Shown: piece by piece, positions 33,679-42,956 of the stretch | How positions within the stretch are numbered: position 1 is the stretch's first letter | How the letters are laid out: every line of letters begins with the position of its first letter | NCBI RefSeq assembly: GCF_001428335.1 | Contig: NZ_LMSG01000020.1 | Coordinates: 16,078 to 80,077, forward strand | Source: Arthrobacter sp. Soil762 | GTDB lineage: Bacteria; Actinomycetota; Actinomycetes; Actinomycetales; Micrococcaceae | Reading direction: 5' to 3' | Length of the DNA: 64,000 nucleotides | Notes under the pieces: generated by a model | Databases searched by the model: none | Told to the model about the DNA's origin: nothing | Seen by the model: only the letters and a program-made list of their open reading frames with translations | Made by a program: the position numbers and the translations under genes

Positions 33679-34497
33679 CTACGGGGTATCGGAGTGGCCC
33701 GGCCGATAAGGCGCGAGCGGTGCGATGTGGACTTTACAGTTGGCTGCGATTGCTTCTCTGTCCGCGGCGGGCACGTCGTCGGTGAGGATGACGTCTGTGA
33801 AATCGCTGACGGGGACGAAGTGGTGCAGGGAGGTCCGGCCTACTTTGCTGCCGTCCATCATCAGAATCCGCCGCGTGCCTGCTTTGAGCATGGCACGCTT
33901 CATGAAGACAATGTCCTGTTCCTGGTGGTAGGTCATCTCAGAGCCCATGGTCGAGGTTGACTGGAACACGATGTCCACGGCATAGGAGTTCACTGAGCTG
34001 TCGGTGGGCAGTCCGATGAACGAGTCGTGTGTCCGGGAGTACTGGCCGCCGATGACAATGAGACGGATGTCGTCGTTTTCACGCAGGACTTCGAGGGCCT
34101 GCCGGTAGTTTGTGAGGACCGTCAGAGGGCCGGTCTTGTTCAGCAGGCGTGCCAGTGCGAGAACGGTTGTGGAATCGTCGAGCATGACCGACATGCCGGC
34201 CTCTACGAACTCCAGAGCCTTGTGGGCCAACGCGATCTTGGCCTGGGCCTGCATCTGCATGCGTATTTCGGAGCTGGCTTCGAACACGGTTGACGGCAGT
34301 GCGGACACGCCGCCGTGAACCTTGCGCAGAACTCCCCTCCCGGCCAGATCGTCAATGTCGCGGTGAACGGTCATGAGGCTGACGCCGGCGAGGGCTGCCA
34401 GCTCGGCAGCAGTTGCAAACCCGGCACCGACCACGTGTTCGACGAGTTCCTGCTGGCGACGGAGCCGCGGCTTCTTCAACGCAGTTGTCTCGCTCAT
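33679..34497 (-). CDS. DeoR-family repressor of the sugar operon
   Basis: A 272-residue DeoR/GlpR-type regulator. The helix-turn-helix covers ~10-65 (RRQQELVEHVVGAGFATAAE, then LAGVSLMTVHRDIDDLAGRG). The sugar-phosphate effector domain follows with the DeoRC motifs (VMLDDSTTVLALARLL, LTVLTNYRQALEVL, MDGSKVGRTSLHHFVPV). The ATG at 34497 is preferred, with GAAGG upstream; longer in-frame starts add an unconserved leader. Divergent from the ABC transporter/kinase operon, it should repress that operon and respond to a phosphorylated intermediate made by one of the two kinases. Confidence 0.9.
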   Translation of the reverse strand: MSETTALKKPRLRRQQELVEHVVGAGFATAAELAALAGVSLMTVHRDIDDLAGRGVLRKVHGGVSALPSTVFEASSEIRMQMQAQAKIALAHKALEFVEAGMSVMLDDSTTVLALARLLNKTGPLTVLTNYRQALEVLRENDDIRLIVIGGQYSRTHDSFIGLPTDSSVNSYAVDIVFQSTSTMGSEMTYHQEQDIVFMKRAMLKAGTRRILMMDGSKVGRTSLHHFVPVSDFTDVILTDDVPAADREAIAANCKVHIAPLAPYRPGHSDTP

Positions 34498-34711
34498 CAG
34501 CTTGCCTTCACCTTCGACTTGAATATGTTCCCTGCACTTGCCGGGGCCTTTGAGGCACGGAGTCCATTCAGGATACCGCGGCAAACAGCGGCCTGGTGAA
34601 AGTATATCAATTTTAGTGGCTCAATTCACAAATTTTCTGTTACTATTATCACATCGGTTGCGGCGCGAGATGGCCGCACGCCGTAGACCTCACCCCGAGA
34701 AAGGGAATTCA
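34498..34711. promoter_or_regulatory. Divergent promoter region of the sugar operon
   Basis: The 214 bp between the DeoR gene and the binding-protein gene contain a sharply AT-rich core (about 34600-34655) with direct repeats TCAATTTT and TCAATTCA, and TACTATTAT-like -10 candidates for the operon. DeoR proteins bind repeated hexamers in such regions. I cannot fix the exact operator. The ribosome site for the next gene is the GAGAAAGGGA segment. Confidence 0.5.
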
Positions 34712-35791
34712 ATGAAGAACTTCTACACCCGAGCGGCCGCCGTCACCGTGGCTGTCGTGGCGACTGTGGCGGCCCTGGCAGGCTGTTCCACACCCCAGGG
34801 CACCACCGGCGCCGGCGGTGACGCCTCCAGCGCCAAGATCGCGTTCCTGATGCCGGACATCGCCTCGACCCGCTACGAACTGTTCGACAAGCCACTGTTC
34901 GAGGCCAAGATCAAGTCGCTGTGTTCGGGCTGTTCGGTCATCTATTCCAATGCCAACGCCAGCGCCGCGAAACAGCAGGAACAGGCGAACTCAGCCCTGG
35001 CCCAGGGGGTAAAAGCGATCGTGATCGACCCTGTTGACTCGGCTGCGGCGGCCACCATCGTCAACACCGCGAAGGCACAGAACGTCCCGGTCATCGCCTA
35101 TGACCGGCCAATCCCGTCAGTTCCGGCCAGCTACTATGTGTCCTTTGACAACGAAAAGATCGGTTCCCTGATCGCCCAGTCCCTGGTGGACCACCTGAAG
35201 AAAAGCAATGCCACGGGCGGGCTGCTTCAGGTCAACGGTTCCCCCACGGATGCGGCCGCAGGGTTGATCAAGAAGGGCATCCACACCGCGGTGGACTCCA
35301 GCGGCTTCAAGCTGCTGGCCGAATTTGACACCCCGGGCTGGGAACCGACCAAGGCGCAGGACTGGGTCAGCGGACAGATCACCCAGTTCCCGGGAAAGAT
35401 CGCCGGAGTTGTGGCTGCCAATGACGGTACCGGCGGCGGCGCGATTGCCGCATTCAAAGCCGCCGGAGTCAACCCGGTACCGCCCGTGACGGGCAACGAC
35501 GCCGAGCTTGCAGCGGCCCAGCGGATCATCGCCGGGGACCAGTACAACACCATCTCCAAGCCGATCAAGATCGTTGCCGAAGCGGCCGCGGACATCGCCT
35601 ACAAGTTTGCCAAGGGTGAAAAGCCCGAGGGCAAGGCCACGTTGTTTGATACCCCGTCGGAGCTGTTCGTCCCGACCGTGGTCACGATCGACAACCTCAA
35701 AGCGACGCTGGTGGATACAGGAATCATGAAGGCCTCGGACCTGTGCACTCCCACCTACGCCGCCGCCTGCGCCAAAGTAGGCATCAAGTAA
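34712..35791 (+). CDS. Sugar ABC transporter substrate-binding lipoprotein
   Basis: A 359-residue binding protein. The signal peptide ends with lipobox LAGC, giving a membrane-anchored lipoprotein. The mature protein is a type I periplasmic-binding fold like XylF/RbsB: KIAFLMPDIASTRYELFDKP, QGVKAIVIDPVDSAAAATIV, VIAYDRPIPSVPASYYVSFD, GVVAANDGTGGGAIAAFKAA and the C-terminal LFVPTVVTIDNL. The D-xylose-binding subgroup is the closest I recall, but the operon lacks xylose isomerase. It is first in an operon with ATPase, permease and two FGGY kinases. Confidence 0.92.
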   Translation: MKNFYTRAAAVTVAVVATVAALAGCSTPQGTTGAGGDASSAKIAFLMPDIASTRYELFDKPLFEAKIKSLCSGCSVIYSNANASAAKQQEQANSALAQGVKAIVIDPVDSAAAATIVNTAKAQNVPVIAYDRPIPSVPASYYVSFDNEKIGSLIAQSLVDHLKKSNATGGLLQVNGSPTDAAAGLIKKGIHTAVDSSGFKLLAEFDTPGWEPTKAQDWVSGQITQFPGKIAGVVAANDGTGGGAIAAFKAAGVNPVPPVTGNDAELAAAQRIIAGDQYNTISKPIKIVAEAAADIAYKFAKGEKPEGKATLFDTPSELFVPTVVTIDNLKATLVDTGIMKASDLCTPTYAAACAKVGIK

Positions 35792-35892
35792 GAACGGCAC
35801 TGCCCTACTGGGGAGAGTCCCGGCGCACATTCTCACCAACGCCGGGACTCCTGCCCCAACCCATCAAGGCCCATGAAACAACAGGGAAAAAC

Positions 35893-36705
35893 ATGTCATC
35901 ACAATTGACCGCCTCAGCAGGCAGCCCCCAACTGCTGACACTGCGTGGAATCAACAAATCCTTCGGCGCCGTCGCAGCGCTCATGGACATCGAACTGGAC
36001 GTCGCCGAAGGGGAAGTCGTTGCCATCGTCGGTGACAACGGCGCCGGTAAATCAACACTGGTCAAGGTGCTCGCCGGAGTGCATTCGCCGGACTCGGGCA
36101 CCATCACGTTCGAAGGCCAGGAAGTGTCCATTCCCAGTCCGGCCGCCGCCCAGCATCTCGGAATCGCCACCGTCTTCCAGGACTTGGCGCTCTGCGACAA
36201 CCTCACCGTCGTGGACAACCTCTTCCTTGGGCGCGAACTTTCCCCCCTGCGGCTCAACGAAGTCGCCATGGAGGTCCGTGCCTGGGAACTGCTGAAGCAA
36301 CTCTCGGCCAAGATCCCCTCCGTCCGGACACAGATCGCGTCCCTCTCCGGCGGCCAGCGCCAGACCGTTGCCATCGCCCGCTCCCTGCTCGGCGATCCCA
36401 AAATCGTCATCCTCGACGAACCGACCGCCGCCCTCGGCGTGGCACAAACCGCCGAGGTGCTCAATCTCGTCGAAAGACTGCGCGAACGCGGCCACGGCGT
36501 CATCATGATCAGCCACAACATGGCCGACGTCCAGGCAGTGGCCGACCGCGTGGTCGTGCTGCGCCTTGGCCGCAACAACGGAGACTTCCGCGTCAAGGAT
36601 GTCTCAACTGAAGAGCTCATTGCCGCGATCACCGGAGCGAGCGACAACGTCGTCACACGACGGTCCGCCGCGCGCAGCACCAGCGAGGAGACCCACACAT
36701 CATGA
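35893..36705 (+). CDS. Sugar ABC transporter ATPase (single-domain)
   Basis: A 270-residue ATPase: Walker A VGDNGAGKSTLVKVL, Q-loop VFQDLALCDNLTVVDNL, signature LSGGQRQTVAIARSL, Walker B KIVILDEPTAAL and switch His in MISHNM. Unlike RbsA/XylG it contains only one ATPase domain, like FrcA-type proteins, so it must act as a homodimer. The ATG at 35893 gives the family N terminus. Its 3' end overlaps the permease start by 4 bp. Confidence 0.93.
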   Translation: MSSQLTASAGSPQLLTLRGINKSFGAVAALMDIELDVAEGEVVAIVGDNGAGKSTLVKVLAGVHSPDSGTITFEGQEVSIPSPAAAQHLGIATVFQDLALCDNLTVVDNLFLGRELSPLRLNEVAMEVRAWELLKQLSAKIPSVRTQIASLSGGQRQTVAIARSLLGDPKIVILDEPTAALGVAQTAEVLNLVERLRERGHGVIMISHNMADVQAVADRVVVLRLGRNNGDFRVKDVSTEELIAAITGASDNVVTRRSAARSTSEETHTS

Positions 36706-37958
36706 ATGCCAAGACCCAACCCACACCGGGCGCCCTTGCCCTGGACCTGCAGGACGAAAGGCTCCAGGACCGGACCGGACTGCGCGGGCAGTACAAAGCC
36801 TTCGTGGACCGCACCCGCTCCGGGGATCTGGGCGTCCTGCCCGTGATCGGCGGCCTGATTGTCATCTGGACCGTCCTCCAGATTCTGAATCCGATATTTC
36901 TTTCCCCGGCCAACCTGGTCAACCTCGCCATGGAAAGCTCAGCGGTCGGCATCATCGCCCTTGGCATCGTCTCGGTCCTCCTGGTCGCCCAGATTGATCT
37001 CTCCGTCGGTTCCGTCAGCGGCCTCGCCGCCGCCGTCGTAGCAGTCACCTCGGTGAACATGGGCTGGCCCGTCTGGCTGGTCATCCTCGCAACCGTCGGC
37101 CTCGGAGCGGCGATTGGCTGGGTGTACGGGCAGATCTTCAACCGCTTCGGCGTACCGAGCTTCGTCATCACCCTCGCCGGTCTGCTCGGATTTCTGGGAC
37201 TGCAACTGTACACCCTCGGCGCCAGGGGCTCCATCAACCTGCCCTTCGACTCACCCCTGGTGTACTTCGCCCAGCTGGCATTCGTACCCCTCTGGCTGTC
37301 CTACATCCTCGTAGCAGCCGCAGCGGCAGGGCTGTTCGCCACCGATTACTTCCATGCCCGCGCCCGCAAGCACGCCGGACTGTCCGCGATGTCCCTGCAG
37401 AACATGGCCCTGCGGGCAGTCCTGCTGCTCGTTGCCCTCGGAGTGGCCGCCTGGTACCTCAACCAAAGCCGCGGAGTCGGCTGGATGTTCGTGCTCTTCA
37501 TCGCACTGACACTCATCCTGAACTACCTGCTCAAACGGACCCAATGGGGCCGCTCGGTCTACGCCGTGGGCGGCAACCCTGAAGCTGCACGCCGTGCCGG
37601 CATCAACGTCAAAGCCATCTACACCTCCGTGTTCATCACCTGCTCCACACTCGCAGCAGTGGGAGGACTCCTCGGAGCGGCCCGCCTCGCCGCAGCAAAC
37701 CAGGGCAGCGGCACCGGCGACGTAAACCTGAACGCAATCGCCGCTGCCGTGATCGGCGGAACAAGCCTCTTCGGCGGACGGGGAAGTGCCTTCGCTGCCA
37801 TCCTTGGCATCATCGTGATCCAGTCGATTTCCAGCGGACTGACCCTGCTGAACATGGACTCCTCGTTCCGGTTCATGGTCACCGGCGTGGTCCTGCTGCT
37901 GGCCGTGATGCTCGACTCGGTTGCACGCCGGTCCCGTACCTCGCACGGCAGGGCCTGA
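36702..37958 (+). CDS. Sugar ABC transporter permease (XylH/RbsC type)
   Basis: A 418-residue permease of the BPD_transp_2 family with about ten membrane helices. Motifs include SAVGIIALGIVSVLLVAQID and LSVGSVSGLAA in the N-terminal half, FGVPSFVITLAGLLGFLGLQ, and the coupling region GGNPEAARRAGINVKAIYTS, with LFGGRGSAFAAILGIIVI near the end. Length matches XylH (390-430) rather than the shorter RbsC. It overlaps the ATPase gene by 4 bp. Confidence 0.92.
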   Translation: MNAKTQPTPGALALDLQDERLQDRTGLRGQYKAFVDRTRSGDLGVLPVIGGLIVIWTVLQILNPIFLSPANLVNLAMESSAVGIIALGIVSVLLVAQIDLSVGSVSGLAAAVVAVTSVNMGWPVWLVILATVGLGAAIGWVYGQIFNRFGVPSFVITLAGLLGFLGLQLYTLGARGSINLPFDSPLVYFAQLAFVPLWLSYILVAAAAAGLFATDYFHARARKHAGLSAMSLQNMALRAVLLLVALGVAAWYLNQSRGVGWMFVLFIALTLILNYLLKRTQWGRSVYAVGGNPEAARRAGINVKAIYTSVFITCSTLAAVGGLLGAARLAAANQGSGTGDVNLNAIAAAVIGGTSLFGGRGSAFAAILGIIVIQSISSGLTLLNMDSSFRFMVTGVVLLLAVMLDSVARRSRTSHGRA

Positions 37959-38006
37959 CCCCGCCACCGCGGGCCACACATCCACAGCACGAAGGAAGGT
38001 TTGGAC

Positions 38007-39605
38007 ATGGCTGTCATCTGCGTTGACGCCGGTACCACGATGATCAAGGCGGTCGGATACGACGAGGAAGGCACGGAAGTGGTGGTCGTGCGACAGGGCA
38101 CCTCTGTAACGCGCCCCCACCCCGGGTGGGCGGAACAGGACATGCTTTCGGTCTGGGACGCCGTGGTCTTCACCGTCCGCGGCGTGGTCCGCCAGCTCCA
38201 GTCCGAGGTCGATTATCTGGCCATCACCGCCCAGGGCGACGGCACCTGGCTCGTTGACGCCGGCGGGGCCCCGACCGGTCCGGCCATCCTGTGGAACGAC
38301 GGCCGCGGCGTGGACATCTTGTCCGCCTGGACAGACGCCGGGATCCTCGAACAGGCCTTCCCCATCAACGGCTCGCTGACATCCTCGGGAATGCCCAACG
38401 TCATCCTCAGCTGGCTGCGGCAAAAGGATCCGGACAGGCTCGACCGCTCGCACGCGTCCCTGACCTGCGGAGGATGGGTTTTCGCCCAAATGACCGGCGA
38501 ATTCGCGGTCGACGAGTCCGACGCGGCCGCCCCGTTCATGGATATCCGCACCCGCCAGTACTCCCAGGAGCTGCTGGGCCTCTACGACATGGAATGGGCG
38601 CAGTCCCTGCTGCCGCCCATCCGCGACGACGGCCACCGGGTCGCGGAGCTCACCCGTCACGCCGGGATTCTTCTGGGCCTGCCGGCGGGCCTGCCGGTCG
38701 TGATGTCCTCCTACGACATAGCCTCCACCGCTATCGGTGTCGGCGCCGTCAGCTCCGGCCAGGCCTGCAGCATCCTGGGCACAACACTGTGCACCGAGAT
38801 CATCACCGACCAGGTCCGGATCAGCGACCCGGCCGCCGGACTGAACATTGCCCCGGGCCTGCCCGGGAAAATCCTGCGCTCCTTCCCCACACTCGCCGGC
38901 GGCGAGGTCATCCAATGGGCCTGTGAACTGCTCGGAATCGAGGACCCCGAGGCACTCACGCACCTCGCCTCGACGTGCGGACCCGGCGCCGGAGGACTGA
39001 TGTTCCTGCCCTACTTTTCCCCCGCCGGCGAACGGGCCCCGTTCCTGGACCCCCTGGCCCGGGGGACCTTCCTGGGGATGTCCTTCGAGCACCGGCGCGA
39101 ACACATCGCCAGGGCCGTTCTGGAAGGACTCACCCTGGTCATCCGGGACTGCCTCACCGCCTCCGGAGACACCCCCACGGAACTGCGCGTCTGCGGCGGA
39201 GGGGCAGCCAGCGTGCTGTGGCTGCAGCTGATCGCCGACGTCACCGGCATCCCGGTGCTGCGGTCCGCGGACACCGAGGTCGGAGCCAAGGGGGCCTTCC
39301 TGATCGGACTCGTCGCCACCGGCGGCGCCGGAAGCGTGGAGGAGGTGGCCCCCTGGTATGTCCGGATCCGGGACACCTTCACACCGGACCCCTCCCGGGC
39401 CGCCTTCTACAGCGGACTCTACGAAGACTTCCTGGCCCTGCGCCAGATGACCAAACAGGCCTGGCCCCGCCTGGCCGGGATGCGGCAGCGCTCCGCGGCC
39501 ACGGGCGGGCCCGAGACCTTCCCGGCCGCCACATCCGTGCCCGCCGCCGACGGCCACGGCACATCACGGCAAACCATTCACAGGACTGCAGGGAGCACCA
39601 CATGA
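38007..39605 (+). CDS. FGGY-family carbohydrate kinase 1
   Basis: A 532-residue FGGY kinase: N-terminal phosphate loop CVDAGTTMIKAVGYDEEG, adenosine-binding GGGAASVLWLQLIADVTG and PAGERAPFLDPLARGTFLGM. It phosphorylates a sugar, polyol or sugar acid. The ATG at 38007 has GGAAGG at proper distance; a TTG six bases earlier is possible. Sequence style is nearest to xylulose/erythritol-type kinases, but I cannot name the substrate. A ~40-residue low-complexity tail (TGGPETFPAATSVPAADGHG) follows the fold. It overlaps the next kinase gene by 4 bp. Confidence 0.88.
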   Translation: MAVICVDAGTTMIKAVGYDEEGTEVVVVRQGTSVTRPHPGWAEQDMLSVWDAVVFTVRGVVRQLQSEVDYLAITAQGDGTWLVDAGGAPTGPAILWNDGRGVDILSAWTDAGILEQAFPINGSLTSSGMPNVILSWLRQKDPDRLDRSHASLTCGGWVFAQMTGEFAVDESDAAAPFMDIRTRQYSQELLGLYDMEWAQSLLPPIRDDGHRVAELTRHAGILLGLPAGLPVVMSSYDIASTAIGVGAVSSGQACSILGTTLCTEIITDQVRISDPAAGLNIAPGLPGKILRSFPTLAGGEVIQWACELLGIEDPEALTHLASTCGPGAGGLMFLPYFSPAGERAPFLDPLARGTFLGMSFEHRREHIARAVLEGLTLVIRDCLTASGDTPTELRVCGGGAASVLWLQLIADVTGIPVLRSADTEVGAKGAFLIGLVATGGAGSVEEVAPWYVRIRDTFTPDPSRAAFYSGLYEDFLALRQMTKQAWPRLAGMRQRSAATGGPETFPAATSVPAADGHGTSRQTIHRTAGSTT

Positions 39606-41092
39606 GAGAGAAGCCGGGCCCGTTCGAAGAGGTGTGGGTGGGAATCGATCTGGGGACTCAAAGCGTCCGGGTCCTGGCGGTCACCGGTACCGGTGAGGTG
39701 ATCGGTTCCGGCAGCCGCCCGCTGACCAGCCACAGGGACGGCGCCCGCCACGAGCAGAACCCGGAACAATGGTGGGAGGCTGTCGCCGGGGCAGCCACGG
39801 ATGCCCTCCGGGATGTACCCGCCGCGGCGGTACGGGGGGTCGCCGTCGACGCGACCTCCGGCACGATCCTGCTCATGGACCGGGACGGCCGGCCCCTGAC
39901 GCCGGGGCTCATGTACGACGACGGACGCGCCGCAACGGAGGCCGCACGCGTCAACGATGCCGGGGCCGACGTCTGGAGAGAACTGGGCTACCAGCGGATG
40001 CAGCCGGCCTGGGCCCTGCCGAAGCTTCTCTGGCTGCTGCGCGAGCATCAGGACACGGTCCCCGGCGCCCGGCTGGCCCATCAGAACGACTTCATCAACC
40101 GGCAGCTCACCGGCCATGATGTCCCCACCGACCTGAGCAATGCCCTCAAAACAGGTGCACACCTGATTCAGGAACAGTGGCCCGAGGAACTCATGCAGGA
40201 CCTCGGGGTCCCGGCGGGGGTCCTTCCGGAGCTCGTTCGCATGGGCACCCGGATCGGGGCCGTCAGCAGCGCGGCTGCCGCGGCCACCGGCATCCCCGCT
40301 GGCACCCCGGTCATCGCCGGTGCCACCGACGGCTGCGCCGCCCAGCTCGGCGCCGGGGCACTGAAAGCCGGCAGCTGGAACTCTGTACTCGGCACAACAC
40401 TGGTGCTCAAAGGCGTCACCCGGGACCTGATCCAGGACCCCCTGGGCGTTGTCTATTCGCATAAGGCCCCCAACGGCGACTGGCTCCCCGGCGGTGCCTC
40501 CAGCACCGGAGCCGGCGCCATCACCCGGGACTTCTCCGGCCAGGACCTGGCCCGGCTCGAGCGCCAGGCCAGAGCCTATGAACCCGCCGGCGCCCTCGCC
40601 TACCCGCTCGTGTCCCGCGGTGAACGCTTCCCTTTCCTCGCCCCCGGCGCGGAAGGATTCGTCCTCGGGACCCCCGCCACCGACGGCGAACGGTACGCCG
40701 CAGTCCTGCAGGGCATCGCCTACATCGAACGGCTCTGCTTCGACTACCTCGACCTCCTGGGCGCACCCCTGCACGGCGAGTTGATCCTCACGGGCGGAGC
40801 CACCAAAAGCGAATACTGGTGCCAGCTGCGCGCAGACGTTCTGGGCCGTCCGGTGACGTTGCCGCAGAACGCGGAGCCGGCGCTCGGAATGGCCGTCCTC
40901 GCGGCCTCCCCGGGGCGGCAAACCGCCGACGTGGCCGCGGAGATGGTGCGGATGCGCCGGAGAATCGATCCCCAGGACGGTGCAAACGCCACGTATAACG
41001 CCTCCTACCTGAACCTTGTCGGAGAGCTCGAAGAACGCGGCTGGCTCCCGGAAGCCGTCGCCACACACGCACGTGAAAGGACAAACGCATGA
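39602..41092 (+). CDS. FGGY-family carbohydrate kinase 2, D-ribulose-kinase-like
   Basis: A 496-residue FGGY kinase. The N terminus VWVGIDLGTQSVRVLAVTGT, the early motif VAVDATSGTILLMDRDGRPL with LMYDDGRA, and the lack of a typical xylulokinase substrate motif resemble the D-ribulose kinase/SePSK group of cyanobacteria and plants. ATP-site segments are GATDGCAAQLGAGALKAGSW and ILTGGATKSEYWCQLRADVL. Two different kinases in one operon imply either sequential intermediates or two substrates. It overlaps both neighbours by 4 bp (ATGA each). Confidence 0.88.
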   Translation: MREKPGPFEEVWVGIDLGTQSVRVLAVTGTGEVIGSGSRPLTSHRDGARHEQNPEQWWEAVAGAATDALRDVPAAAVRGVAVDATSGTILLMDRDGRPLTPGLMYDDGRAATEAARVNDAGADVWRELGYQRMQPAWALPKLLWLLREHQDTVPGARLAHQNDFINRQLTGHDVPTDLSNALKTGAHLIQEQWPEELMQDLGVPAGVLPELVRMGTRIGAVSSAAAAATGIPAGTPVIAGATDGCAAQLGAGALKAGSWNSVLGTTLVLKGVTRDLIQDPLGVVYSHKAPNGDWLPGGASSTGAGAITRDFSGQDLARLERQARAYEPAGALAYPLVSRGERFPFLAPGAEGFVLGTPATDGERYAAVLQGIAYIERLCFDYLDLLGAPLHGELILTGGATKSEYWCQLRADVLGRPVTLPQNAEPALGMAVLAASPGRQTADVAAEMVRMRRRIDPQDGANATYNASYLNLVGELEERGWLPEAVATHARERTNA

Positions 41093-41745
41093 CCGACCTC
41101 ATCCTCGTCCGGCACGGCGAAACCATCTGGCACGCGGAAAACCGGTACGCCGGCCGCAGCGACATCGACCTGACGCCCCGCGGCCTGGAGCAGGCATCCC
41201 GACTCGCCCGCTGGGCAGAAACCGAGGGACTGACCGGCATCTGGGCCTCGGACCTTAGCCGGGCGCGCCGGACCGCTGAAGGCTGTGCCGAGGCCACAGG
41301 CCACGAATTGAAGATCGACCCGCGGCTGCGTGAGCTCGACTTCGGCGACGGAGAGGGCCTGACCGGTGCCGAGATGGAAGCCAAATTCCCCGAGGCCCGC
41401 AAAGCCTTTCAAACCGACCCCGCCGCGTCCCCGCTGCCCGGCGGTGAAGACCCCTTCAAGGCCGCTGAACGGTTTGTGCAGTGTCTGTACGACATAGCGG
41501 AGGAACAGCCGGACGGCCGTGTCCTGGTCGTCGCCCACACCACGGCCATCCGGCTTAGCCTGTGCCGGCTCCTGGGTATCCCCCTCGGCGAATACCGGAG
41601 GGTTTTCCCCTCACTGCGTAACTGTGCCCTGACCACGATCCGTCTTCAGGGCCAACAGGCCGGCCTGCTCGAATACAACGCATCCGCCCGGCCGCTGACT
41701 GAACCATCCGCAGCCGGAGCACCTGCTGCTTCCCCGGCATCCTGA
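41089..41745 (+). CDS. Histidine phosphatase superfamily protein
   Basis: A 218-residue phosphoglycerate-mutase-like phosphatase. The catalytic motif LILVRHGETIWHAENRYAGR supplies the phospho-His; the second Arg, Glu and His are in SRARRTAEGC, LRELDFGDGEGLTG and LVVAHTTAIRLSLCRLL. It lacks the insertions of true glycolytic mutases, so it is a phosphatase, possibly acting on the sugar phosphate made by the kinases encoded just upstream. It overlaps kinase 2 by 4 bp. Confidence 0.9.
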   Translation: MTDLILVRHGETIWHAENRYAGRSDIDLTPRGLEQASRLARWAETEGLTGIWASDLSRARRTAEGCAEATGHELKIDPRLRELDFGDGEGLTGAEMEAKFPEARKAFQTDPAASPLPGGEDPFKAAERFVQCLYDIAEEQPDGRVLVVAHTTAIRLSLCRLLGIPLGEYRRVFPSLRNCALTTIRLQGQQAGLLEYNASARPLTEPSAAGAPAASPAS

Positions 41746-41768
41746 CCAACCAGACCTAGGAGTTCCAC

Positions 41769-42815
41769 ATGAGCACCCGTATCCTCGCTGCAGGAGACCA
41801 TTTCGTCCTGAACCGCCTCCTCATCGACGCCGTAGAACGCGAAGTAGCCGACGGCGTCGAATTCACCGAAATGACGCTCCCGTGGCCGCTTACCCCGTTC
41901 GGCCGGATCGCCGAAGTGGACGAAGCCTCCGGAACCGAAGAACAGCTGATCGAGTCGCTCCGCGGCGTCGAAATCTGCATCACGCAGATGGCGCCGCTGA
42001 CCGAAAAGGTCCTCCGGGCGTGCCCGGACCTGAAACTGTTCTGCATCAGCCGGGGAGGCCCGGTCAACGCAAACCTGGAAGCAGCTACCCGCCACGGCGT
42101 TGCCGTCACCTCCGCCCCCGGACGCAACGCAGCCGCCACCGCCGAACACACCCTGGGCATGATGCTGGCCGCCATCCGCCGCATTCCCCAGACCAACGCC
42201 GACCTGTCCGCCGGAACCTGGCGGGGCGACTACTATACGTACGAGAACGTCGGTCCCGAGCTTGAAGGCAGCACCATCGGCCTCGTTGGCTACGGTGCCA
42301 TCGGCAGCCGCGTAGCACGCATGCTCAATGGCTTCGGCGCGGAGGTCCTGGTCCACGACCCCTACGTCACCGCCGACCTCCTGGCAGGAAACGCCACACA
42401 GGTAGGACTGGACGAGCTGCTCTCCCGCAGCCTGGTGGTAAGCCTGCACGCCCGGGTGACCCCGGAGACCACCAAAATGATTGGCGCCGCACAGATCGCC
42501 GCCATGCCCGCAGGATCCATCATCATCAACTGTGCCCGCGGGGCACTGCTGGACTACGACGCCCTCTGCGACGCCCTCGACTCCGGCCACCTCTTCGGCG
42601 CCGCATTCGACGTATTCCCAGAAGAACCCATCCCCGCAGGCTCGCGTCTTCTCACCACCCCCAATATCGTCATGACCCCCCACCTGGCCGGCGCCAGTAA
42701 ACAAACGGCTGCCAAAGCCGCAGCAATCATCGCCGGAGACGTCGGACGCTACCTGCGGGGCGAGCCCCTGGCCCACTGCGCCAACCCCGACGCCCTGCGC
42801 CCCGCCAACAGATAA
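41769..42815 (+). CDS. D-isomer-specific 2-hydroxyacid dehydrogenase
   Basis: A 348-residue NAD(P)-dependent dehydrogenase. The Rossmann motif is GLVGYGAIGSRVARMLNGFG; the substrate-binding Arg is in NCARGALLDYDALCDAL; the acid is in FDVFPEEPIPAGSRLL and the catalytic His in MTPHLAGASKQT. It reduces a 2-keto acid or oxidises a D-2-hydroxyacid. As last gene of the operon, it suggests the pathway passes through a hydroxy- or keto-acid such as an aldonate or glycerate-type compound. Confidence 0.92.
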   Translation: MSTRILAAGDHFVLNRLLIDAVEREVADGVEFTEMTLPWPLTPFGRIAEVDEASGTEEQLIESLRGVEICITQMAPLTEKVLRACPDLKLFCISRGGPVNANLEAATRHGVAVTSAPGRNAAATAEHTLGMMLAAIRRIPQTNADLSAGTWRGDYYTYENVGPELEGSTIGLVGYGAIGSRVARMLNGFGAEVLVHDPYVTADLLAGNATQVGLDELLSRSLVVSLHARVTPETTKMIGAAQIAAMPAGSIIINCARGALLDYDALCDALDSGHLFGAAFDVFPEEPIPAGSRLLTTPNIVMTPHLAGASKQTAAKAAAIIAGDVGRYLRGEPLAHCANPDALRPANR

Positions 42816-42956
42816 CCGTCGCCGGCCACTTAACCGACCGTTCGGGTCTACTCCTGACAGCGGATTGTGGTGTAAGGCCCGAGGCTGCAGGAAGTCTCAC
42901 GCCCCGCTGAGGCGAGTCCGCGGATCCTTGCCGCCCGTCGGGGGGCGTCCGCCAGT

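Noticed and set aside
37251..39557. A 768-codon open frame on the minus strand
   Set aside because: It is the shadow of the sugar permease and FGGY kinase 1 on the plus strand; its translation is Gly/Asp/His/Gln-rich with no family motif, a known artefact of high-GC coding DNA.
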